Shown here one piece after another: positions 1-5,606 of a stretch of DNA of 6,247 nucleotides (positions are counted from its first letter, which is position 1; each line of letters begins with the position of its first letter). This DNA is from an uncultured Mycoplasmatota bacterium (GTDB taxonomy: Bacteria; Bacillota_I; Bacilli_A; RF39; UBA660). The DNA is taken from positions 1-6,247 of the forward strand of contig USBW01000044.1 in NCBI GenBank assembly GCA_900553045.1, in the 5' to 3' direction. Below the pieces are notes generated by a model. It had not been told where the DNA came from, searched no databases, and saw only the letters and a program-made list of their open reading frames with translations. The translations under genes and the position numbers were made by a program.

Positions 1-409
1 ATCAGTAATACCTGGTCCATCATCTTGAACATCAATACATACCTCTTGTTTCTGCTTAAAAACATGAATCAGAATATGCGAACCTTTTGGTGTATATTTA
101 ATAGCATTATCTATTAAATTAATAATCACTTGTATCATAAGTCTTGTATCCATTTTTACAAGAATGAATTCATTATCTTGTTGAACCTGAATATGATGTT
201 CCCTTCCTTGACGACTAATATGCCTCATGAACAACTTCTTCAATTAATTCAGTTGTCATATTTAATTGCATCGTTCCATCTTCGATACGTGTTACTGATA
301 AGAGATTCTCAACAAGATTGATAAGCCACAAAGAATCATCATAAATATCAGTATATAATTGTTTTTTATTTTTTTCATCTAAACTGTTAAAAATGTTGTT
401 ATTGCTCAC
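1..409 (-). pseudogene. KdpD-type sensor histidine kinase remnant, 5'-truncated and frameshifted
   Basis: Read on the minus strand, the first segment (409 down to 215) encodes residues like the helix after the H-box of KdpD sensors, with YDDSLWLINLVENLLSVTRIEDG. It then hits TAG at 217-215. One frame over, 222 down to 1 is open for 74 codons and continues the same protein: HISRQGREHHI, the N-box INLIDNAIKYTP and the G1 box DDGPGITD. Intact KdpD proteins sense K+ limitation and phosphorylate KdpE. Here the N-terminal sensor half and the H-box with the phosphoacceptor His are absent, because an in-frame TAG lies four codons before the GTG at 409 and no H-box occurs in any frame up to 519. The gene therefore lacks its 5' part and has a net +1 shift near 223. 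It runs off the left edge, so any remaining G2 box is unseen. KdpD is my assignment from motif wording; a related kinase is possible. Confidence 0.8.
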
Positions 410-433
410 TTTTAAAACCTACCTTTTTAACTA

Positions 434-453
434 ATTTAATTATATTTAATTAT
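434..453 (+). repeat. Two tandem copies of an AT-only decamer upstream of the nrd promoter
   Basis: ATTTAATTAT occurs at 434-443 and again, identical and without a gap, at 444-453. The 10-bp period is about one helical turn. The block ends directly at the palindrome 454-469 and lies about 50-70 bp upstream of the predicted transcription start, so it could act as an UP element contacting the RNA polymerase alpha C-terminal domains or as a bend. The repeat is seen directly; the role is inference. Confidence 0.5.
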
Positions 454-469
454 TGTTGCAAATGCAACA
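454..469 (+). promoter_or_regulatory. Perfect 16-nt palindrome, likely operator of the nrd operon
   Basis: TGTTGCA-AA-TGCAACA is a perfect inverted repeat with 7-nt arms. Its outer geometry, TGTTG-N6-CAACA, is that of Crp/Fnr-family sites such as TGTGA-N6-TCACA. If transcription starts near 503, seven bases after the -10 element, the centre (461.5) falls at about -41.5, the class II activator position, in front of a promoter with no good -35. MarR-family operators can also look like this, in which case the site would repress. It does not match the NrdR box consensus. The regulator is not identified. Confidence 0.55.
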
Positions 470-487
470 TAAATAATGTTTTTAGTC

Positions 488-496
488 TGTTATGAT
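488..496 (+). promoter_or_regulatory. Extended -10 promoter for the nrd operon
   Basis: TGTTATGAT contains TGn (488-490) directly before the hexamer TATGAT (491-496, one mismatch to TATAAT). At 16-18 bp spacing the -35 position holds only CATAAA-like sequence, so recognition would depend on the extended -10, the upstream AT block and perhaps an activator on the adjoining palindrome. The predicted start near 503 gives a leader of about 17 nt with no room for an RNA switch. Confidence 0.55.
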
Positions 497-508
497 TTTA
501 CTGTAAGT

Positions 509-513
509 GAGGT
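509..513 (+). promoter_or_regulatory. Ribosome binding site of the NrdD-like gene
   Basis: GAGGT lies 6 nt before the ATG at 520, with its last G 7 nt from the start. It supports this start, which also places the VIKRDG motif of the ATP cone at residue 3 exactly as in the neighbouring nrdD. It is a weaker match than the AAAGGAGG of nrdD. Confidence 0.7.
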
Positions 514-519
514 AGCGTA

Positions 520-2235
520 ATGAAAGTAATTAAACGTGATGGTAGGGCGGTTGATTATGATCGTGAGAAGATTAAAATCGCCATTAATAAAGCCAATAAT
601 GAGGTTAATCCTGATGAGAGAGTCAGTGATAAACAGATTGAAAATATAATCCGTTATATTGAGTCATTAAAGAAAAAACGGATCTTGGTTGAAGATATCC
701 AAGACATTATTGAACAAAAATTAATGGATTTAAAAAAGTTTACATTAGCTAAAGAGTATATAATTTATCGTTACAATAGGGCTTTAGTTCGTAAATCAAA
801 TCTAACTGATGAGTCGATCTTAAGTCTTGTTAAAAATAGTAGTAAAAACGAACAATATCAAAAAAGAACTAAAAACAATACTAATCAGGCTCATTTAATT
901 GCTAGTGAAGTTTCTAAAGATTTAACAAAGCGTGTATTGCTTCCTTTTACAATTAGCCAAGCTTTTCAAGAAGGAGAATTATTATTTCATGATTCAGACT
1001 ACTTTATTCAACCGATGTTTGATTCTAGTTTAATAGATCTTAAAGCAGTTTTAGAAGATGGTGTGACTATTAATAATATTTTTTACAGTAAGCCTTCAAA
1101 CTTCATAGATGCTTGTTTCATTAGTGCTTTAGTTTTACAAGAGATAAGTTCCAATCAGTATGGTAAAGCACTCATCTATTTAGAAGATTTAAGTGAGTAT
1201 AGTAAAGATGCTGAGGAACAAGAGATTCAAAAAGGAGTTGAGTTGTTCTTTAAAATATTAACTACTTTAAAAAACGGTAATGGTATTTATCCGGCTTTTG
1301 ATTTTTATCTTTCCTTTGATCGAGTAAAAATTGTTAATAAATATTTTCTTTTGGAATATCTAAAGTATTTACAGAAAGAAATTAAAATTAATTTTACTTT
1401 TATTGTAGCGCTCTATGAGAAAGATGAAAGAGAACTTTTAGATCTTACGTTAGCTTGTTCTAAAAATAAAGGAAATATTATATATTTAGGAAGCAGTAAA
1501 GAAAAAGAGTTGTTAAAATTTGTTTTTCCACCGATCGGCAATTGTTATTTAGCTTTTAAGAGTAAAGATAAGGAAGAATTAAAAGGACATTTTATTATAG
1601 GTAGAGTAAGTATTAACCTGATCGATTTATATATTGATAATCAAGAGTCTGAAAGTTTTTATCAGGCTTTAGAAACTCGTTTAAATCTCGCTAAAGAAGC
1701 TTTGTTGGTCAGATATTATGCTCTTTTGGGGACACTTAGTGACACTTATCCTCTGCTTTATCAAAGTGGGGCAATTGCTAAGCTTTCCTCTGGTAGTAAA
1801 ATTGATGCTCTTTTAAGAAAGAACAATGCTTATTTAGTTTTAGGATACTCTGGACTTAATGTTTTTGGTTATGAGTTGGGCTTTAAAGTCTTAAAATTTA
1901 TTAAAGCAAAAGTTGATAGCTGGCAACAAGAGTTGGGTATTTTGTTCCGAGTTAAAGAAGAGCCTAGCAGCGTTAATTATTTTAAAGATAAACTAGAAGA
2001 AAAATATGGGGAGTTAAAAATTATTAATGATTATGGTAAATCTTTAAATAGCAGGATAATTTCTTATCAAGAACAAGATTTTAAAGATATAGTCCTTTTA
2101 AAAAGCAAGGATTTAGAGATAAGTCCTGATGGCCTTGTGTTTAAGATTTCTGATCCTCCTTATGAGGATAGGAAAGAAATTTTGAGATTAATAAAGTTTT
2201 TAAGTGAGAATTTATTATTATTTTCATTAGAATAA
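520..2235 (+). CDS. NrdD-like pseudoenzyme: ATP cone plus degenerate class III reductase barrel
   Basis: This is a 571-residue paralogue of the NrdD encoded next door. Residues 1-93 are an ATP cone that aligns without gaps (VIKRDGR at 3-9, YIIYR and RKS near the end). Residues about 130-181 match the start of the NrdD barrel, also ungapped, from SEVSKD through HDSDY (157-161). SSNQYG (210-215), the IYP strand (256-258), a PPIGNC loop (337-342), SINLIDL (364-370) and a C-terminal stretch ending where NrdD has its NHTR segment follow the NrdD order. Key chemistry is missing. The NrdD Cys171 position is Ser169. About 110 NrdD residues, including SRGGNQ and the SSINYG signature, shrink to about 25. 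The thiyl-radical loop MGCR reads IGNC, with Cys342 one place off. The protein stops before the four zinc cysteines and the radical glycine. It therefore cannot carry its own glycyl radical. It is first in the operon, 26 bp before nrdD. The long open frame and intact cone argue against decay. A regulatory or scaffolding role is inference. Confidence 0.85.
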   Translation: MKVIKRDGRAVDYDREKIKIAINKANNEVNPDERVSDKQIENIIRYIESLKKKRILVEDIQDIIEQKLMDLKKFTLAKEYIIYRYNRALVRKSNLTDESILSLVKNSSKNEQYQKRTKNNTNQAHLIASEVSKDLTKRVLLPFTISQAFQEGELLFHDSDYFIQPMFDSSLIDLKAVLEDGVTINNIFYSKPSNFIDACFISALVLQEISSNQYGKALIYLEDLSEYSKDAEEQEIQKGVELFFKILTTLKNGNGIYPAFDFYLSFDRVKIVNKYFLLEYLKYLQKEIKINFTFIVALYEKDERELLDLTLACSKNKGNIIYLGSSKEKELLKFVFPPIGNCYLAFKSKDKEELKGHFIIGRVSINLIDLYIDNQESESFYQALETRLNLAKEALLVRYYALLGTLSDTYPLLYQSGAIAKLSSGSKIDALLRKNNAYLVLGYSGLNVFGYELGFKVLKFIKAKVDSWQQELGILFRVKEEPSSVNYFKDKLEEKYGELKIINDYGKSLNSRIISYQEQDFKDIVLLKSKDLEISPDGLVFKISDPPYEDRKEILRLIKFLSENLLLFSLE

Positions 2236-2246
2236 ATTGCAGTTTT

Positions 2247-2254
2247 AAAGGAGG
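2247..2254 (+). promoter_or_regulatory. Strong ribosome binding site of nrdD
   Basis: AAAGGAGG with a 7-nt spacer to the ATG at 2262 is a near-ideal Shine-Dalgarno site. It lies inside the 26-bp gap after the TAA of the NrdD-like gene, so nrdD has its own strong initiation site and may be made in excess over the upstream protein. Confidence 0.85.
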
Positions 2255-2261
2255 AATTTGT

Positions 2262-4559
2262 ATGCAAGTAATAAAAAGAGATGGAAGAATAGTAAAATAT
2301 GATAAAGAAAGAATTGTTAAAGCTGTAAGTGCAGCGATGGGTGCTACTAGTGGCGGCATCGATAATGATCTTGCTAATAAGATAGCTAATGAAGTTGAAG
2401 CTAGTATTAAAGATTATGAACAAGTAAATGTTGAAGAAATTCAAAATTTAGTTGAAAAGCGTCTTATGGCTTCTTCAAGAAAAGATGTAGCTAAAGCTTA
2501 TATCATTTATCGTAATAATCGTAATATTGCTCGTAAATCAAAAACTAAAGAGATGTTTATGGAAATAATTGGTGCTAAAGCTAATGATGTCACTCGTGAA
2601 AATGCTAATATGAACGCTGATACACCTGCTGGTATGATGATGAAATTCGCCTCAGAAACTACTAAACCATTTGTTGATGATTATCTATTATCCAGTGACG
2701 TTAAAGAAGCAGTAGAAAGTGGTTATATTCATATCCATGATAAAGATTATTATCCTACTAAGAGCTTAACTTGTTTACAGCATCCACTTGATAAAATCTT
2801 AGAACATGGTTTTAGAGCAGGCCATGGTTCTTCAAGACCAGCTAAAAGAATTGAAACAGCAAGTATTCTTGGTTGTATTTCTATGGAAACAGTTCAAAAT
2901 GAGATGCACGGTGGTCAGGCAATTCCAGCTTTTGATTTTTATCTTGCACCATTTGTTAAATTAACTTTTAATGAAGAAGTCGATAAAATATCAGAGTTGG
3001 AAAATAAAGATTTGAGTAAGCTAAAAGAACGTGAAATTAAAGATTACTTGAAAAAAGATTTAGATGGCCTAACTGGTGATGATCGTTATTTCCAAGCTGC
3101 TTTAAATGCTACTGTTAATCGTGTTCATCAATCTATGGAAGCATTTATCCACAATATGAATACTATTCATTCTCGTGGTGGTAACCAAGTAGTTTTCTCA
3201 TCAATTAATTATGGAACAGATACTTCACCTGAAGGACGTTGTATCATTCGTGAAATATTACTTTCAACTTTACGTGGAGTAGGTAATAATGAAACACCAA
3301 TTTTCCCAATTCAGATTTGGAAGAAAAAACGTGGAGTAAACTATTTAGAAAATGATCCTAACTATGATTTATATCAACTTGCTTGTAAAGTAACAGCTAA
3401 AAGATTTTTCCCTAACTTTATTAATCTAGATGCAACTTTCAATCAACATGAAAAATGGCATGCTGATGATCCAAAACGTTATGTCTATGAATGTGCAACA
3501 ATGGGTTGCCGCACTAGAGTCTTCTCAGATCGCCATGGAGAGAAAACATCTATTGGCCGTGGTAATTTATCATTTACAACTATTAACTTACCTGGTCTTG
3601 CTATTGAGACAGCTTTAGAGACTCAAGAGGCTTTAGGTCTACATTTTGATTTGGGTCGTGGATCTTTAGAGCATATGACGGCTGCTTATAAAAAAGCTGT
3701 TAAGAAGAATTTCTTAAAGAAGTTAGAGGAATATGCGGATATTTCTGCTAAACAGTTATATGAACGTTATAAGTTCCAATGTACAGCTTTAGCAAAGCAA
3801 TTTCCACTTTTGATGTCTGGTCTATGGCAAGATAGTGATAAATTAAAACCTAATGATCCAGTTGAACCAGTTTTGAAACATGGTACTTTAGGTATTGGTT
3901 TTATTGGCCTTGCCGAAGCTTTGACAGTTTTATGTGGTCATCATCATGCTGAAGATGAAAAAGCTCAGGAATTAGGTCTTGAAATCATTGGTACTTTACA
4001 TGAGTTAGTTGATGGCTATAGTAATCGTTATGATTTGAATTATTCAGTTTTAGCAACACCTGCTGAAGGGTTATCAGGCCGCTTTACGAAGATTGATCGT
4101 AAGAAATATGGTATTATTTTAGGAGTTACTGATCGTGATTATTATACTAATAGTAACCATGTTCCTGTCTGGTATAAGTGTAGTGCGGAACATAAAGCTA
4201 GAATTGAAGCACCATATCATGCTATGACTGAAGGTGGACATATCTTCTATATTGAACTTGATGGTAATGCCGCTCATAATCCTGCTAGTATTGAAGCAGT
4301 TGTTGATTTGATGGATAAATATAATATGGGTTATGGTAGTGTTAATCATACTCGTTCTAGATGTATGTCATGTGGCTTTGAAAATGCTGATGCCAACTTA
4401 GAGAGATGCCCAGTTTGTGGTAGTGAAGATATTGATACTATTCAACGTATTACTGGTTATTTAGTTGGTACAACTTCACGTTGGAACAGTGGTAAACTTG
4501 CAGAACTTCATGATCGTGTGACCCATATTGATGGCGATTGTGAGATTAAAGGTGCATAA
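2262..4559 (+). CDS. nrdD: Anaerobic (class III) ribonucleoside-triphosphate reductase
   Basis: This cytosolic glycyl-radical enzyme reduces NTPs to dNTPs without oxygen. At 765 residues it is a full-length, cone-bearing NrdD. Residues 1-93 are the ATP cone (VIKRDG at 3-8), which sets overall activity through ATP or dATP binding. The barrel follows, with HDKDYY (159-164), SLTC with Cys171, SRGGNQVVFSSINYG (304-318) and the MGCR loop with Met414 and the thiyl Cys416. Having both Cys171 and Cys416 fits the formate-dependent group, where formate is the reductant. The C-terminal domain has the zinc knuckle Cys701, Cys704, Cys716 and Cys719, then RITGYLVG with radical Gly732 and the WNSGKLAEL tail. 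All required residues are present, so it should be active once NrdG has acted on it. The ATG at 2262 is fixed by AAAGGAGG and by the cone motif. Its TAA is 2 nt before nrdG. Confidence 0.97.
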   Translation: MQVIKRDGRIVKYDKERIVKAVSAAMGATSGGIDNDLANKIANEVEASIKDYEQVNVEEIQNLVEKRLMASSRKDVAKAYIIYRNNRNIARKSKTKEMFMEIIGAKANDVTRENANMNADTPAGMMMKFASETTKPFVDDYLLSSDVKEAVESGYIHIHDKDYYPTKSLTCLQHPLDKILEHGFRAGHGSSRPAKRIETASILGCISMETVQNEMHGGQAIPAFDFYLAPFVKLTFNEEVDKISELENKDLSKLKEREIKDYLKKDLDGLTGDDRYFQAALNATVNRVHQSMEAFIHNMNTIHSRGGNQVVFSSINYGTDTSPEGRCIIREILLSTLRGVGNNETPIFPIQIWKKKRGVNYLENDPNYDLYQLACKVTAKRFFPNFINLDATFNQHEKWHADDPKRYVYECATMGCRTRVFSDRHGEKTSIGRGNLSFTTINLPGLAIETALETQEALGLHFDLGRGSLEHMTAAYKKAVKKNFLKKLEEYADISAKQLYERYKFQCTALAKQFPLLMSGLWQDSDKLKPNDPVEPVLKHGTLGIGFIGLAEALTVLCGHHHAEDEKAQELGLEIIGTLHELVDGYSNRYDLNYSVLATPAEGLSGRFTKIDRKKYGIILGVTDRDYYTNSNHVPVWYKCSAEHKARIEAPYHAMTEGGHIFYIELDGNAAHNPASIEAVVDLMDKYNMGYGSVNHTRSRCMSCGFENADANLERCPVCGSEDIDTIQRITGYLVGTTSRWNSGKLAELHDRVTHIDGDCEIKGA
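4548..4554 (+). promoter_or_regulatory. Ribosome binding site of nrdG inside the end of nrdD
   Basis: AAAGGTG lies in the last codons of nrdD, 7 nt before the GTG at 4562. It decides in favour of the GTG start, which gives the usual NrdG N-terminus with the iron-sulfur cysteines beginning at residue 26. Its position suggests translational coupling, which suits an enzyme and its activase. Confidence 0.7.
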
Positions 4560-4561
4560 GG

Positions 4562-5089
4562 GTGAAAGTTGCAGGATTTTATAATGAATCAATGGCTAAT
4601 GGCTTAGGGTGGCGTGCTGTTTTATTTGTAAGCGGCTGCCCTCATCATTGCCCAGGATGTCATAACAAAGTTACTTGGGATTTTAATTATGGCGAAGAGT
4701 TTTCTCAAACTAAAAGACAAGAGTTATTAGATAAAATATTTGATAGTTCCATTTTAAAAGGAATTACTTTAAGTGGTGGCGAGCCAATGTGCCCTGAAAA
4801 TATTGAAGAAGTTTATAACTTTGTTTTAGATGTAAAAAAGGTGCGCCCTAAATTTGATGTTTGGTGTTACAGTGGTTATACTTTTGAAGAGCTTTTGGCA
4901 AGAGAGGATACTATTACTAATAAAATGTTAAACGAGATCGATGTTTTAGTCGATGGTAGGTTTATCTTAGCTAAAAAAGATCCGACTTTACTTTTCAGAG
5001 GATCTAGCAATCAAAGAATAATCGATGTTAAAAAATCATTAAAAGAAGGCCAAGTTGTCTTATTAGATATGGAAGGAATGTATGTATGA
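4562..5089 (+). CDS. nrdG: Anaerobic ribonucleotide reductase activating protein (radical SAM)
   Basis: NrdG uses a 4Fe-4S cluster to cleave S-adenosylmethionine and abstracts a hydrogen from the C-terminal glycine of NrdD, here Gly732, to make the stable glycyl radical. The 175-residue length is normal for the family. The cluster motif is C26-PHH-C30-PG-C33, the radical SAM CxxxCxxC pattern. SGGEP at 71-75 is the SAM-binding GGE motif. VDGRF in the C-terminal half is also typical of NrdG. It starts at GTG, 2 nt after the nrdD stop, with a Shine-Dalgarno site within nrdD. Its TGA overlaps the ATG of the dUTPase gene as ATGA. Only one activase is present, and the NrdD-like protein upstream has no glycine for it to act on. 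Confidence 0.96.
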   Translation: MKVAGFYNESMANGLGWRAVLFVSGCPHHCPGCHNKVTWDFNYGEEFSQTKRQELLDKIFDSSILKGITLSGGEPMCPENIEEVYNFVLDVKKVRPKFDVWCYSGYTFEELLAREDTITNKMLNEIDVLVDGRFILAKKDPTLLFRGSSNQRIIDVKKSLKEGQVVLLDMEGMYV

Positions 5090-5547
5090 AAGAAAGAGGA
5101 TTTGAAATTGTTAAAGGATATGAAGATCAAGGAATTAATTTACCAGTAAGAAAAACATCTTTTGCTGCTGGTTATGATATTGAAGCAGCTTCTGATGTCG
5201 TTGTTCCAGTCTTTACTCCTGGAGTTGCTCCAGTGATGGTACCAACTGGCATTAAAGCTTATTGCAAGGACGATGAGTATATTTTAATAGCTAATCGTAG
5301 TTCTAATCCTAAGAAAAAAGGATTAATTTTAGCAAATAGTATTGGCATTATCGACAAAGATTATTATAATAATAGTGATAATGATGGTCATATTATGTTA
5401 ATGTTTTACAATTTTGGTAAAGAAGATGTGACTATTCATAAAGGTGATGCCATCGGCCAAGCTATCTTTCAGAAGTATTATTTGACTTTTGATGATCATG
5501 CTTCTTGTGAAAGAACAGGCGGTTTTGGCTCAACTGATAAGCAGTAA
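5086..5547 (+). CDS. dut: dUTP diphosphatase (trimeric dUTPase)
   Basis: This enzyme hydrolyses dUTP to dUMP and pyrophosphate, keeping uracil out of DNA and supplying dUMP to thymidylate synthase. The 153 residues contain all five motifs of the homotrimeric family: AAGYDIEAA (27-35), NRSSNP (70-75), GIIDKDYY (87-94) with the catalytic-base Asp90, KGDAIGQ (119-125), and RTGGFGST (143-150), the C-terminal lid. Between motif 3 and GHI there is a short Asn/Asp-rich stretch (95-100), a form I associate with dUTPases of Bacillota and their phages. GGAAGGA at 5071-5077 lies 8 nt before the ATG, which overlaps the nrdG stop. Placement after nrdG makes sense because a class III reductase yields dUTP directly from UTP. 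A phage origin is possible but nothing in the context requires it. Confidence 0.94.
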   Translation: MKERGFEIVKGYEDQGINLPVRKTSFAAGYDIEAASDVVVPVFTPGVAPVMVPTGIKAYCKDDEYILIANRSSNPKKKGLILANSIGIIDKDYYNNSDNDGHIMLMFYNFGKEDVTIHKGDAIGQAIFQKYYLTFDDHASCERTGGFGSTDKQ

Positions 5548-5553
5548 TTTAGT

Positions 5554-5582
5554 AGTAAAGCTTTTTTTGCTTTACTTTTTTT
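5554..5582 (+). terminator. Rho-independent terminator of the nrd operon
   Basis: AGTAAAGC (5554-5561) pairs perfectly with GCTTTACT (5569-5576) around a seven-T loop and runs into a T tract through 5582. It begins 6 nt after the dUTPase stop. The stem has only three GC pairs, so termination may be partial and some readthrough into the next gene is possible. Confidence 0.85.
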
Positions 5583-5606
5583 ATATTTTATAGGGTGATG
5601 AGGATT

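Noticed and set aside
130..321. A 63-codon plus-strand frame at the left edge.
   Set aside because: It is antisense to the histidine kinase remnant, whose N-box and G1 box are clear on the other strand.
431..519. Search for paired NrdR boxes upstream of the operon.
   Set aside because: Nothing resembles two copies of the ACACTATAT-type box at the usual spacing; the only strong palindrome has different sequence.
1291..1311. The NrdD-like protein and NrdD share the heptapeptide PAFDFYL (20 of 21 bases alike, 1291-1311 versus 2925-2945).
   Set aside because: The surrounding motifs put the two copies at different points of the fold (SSNQYG and the IYP/IFP strand set the register), so it is not a homologous anchor. 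It could be chance or a short conversion tract, but it is too short to argue from.
520..2235. Treating the NrdD-like gene as an active reductase using a radical domain supplied in trans, as YfiD does for pyruvate formate-lyase.
   Set aside because: Besides lacking the radical domain it lacks the Cys171 equivalent and the SRGGNQ/SSINYG segment, and no stand-alone glycyl-radical protein is in the window.
2141..2444. Two minus-strand frames overlapping the junction of the NrdD-like gene and nrdD.
   Set aside because: They are antisense to well-supported coding sequence, and their hydrophobic Ile/Phe/Ser-rich translations are what AT-rich antisense frames give.
3430..3618. A 62-codon plus-strand frame inside nrdD.
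   Set aside because: It overlaps the region around thiyl Cys416 of nrdD out of frame and has no independent support.
5582..5595. TATATT/TTTATA as a -10 element for the unknown gene.
   Set aside because: No acceptable -35 or extended -10 is present, and the T-rich sequence is already explained as the terminator tail.
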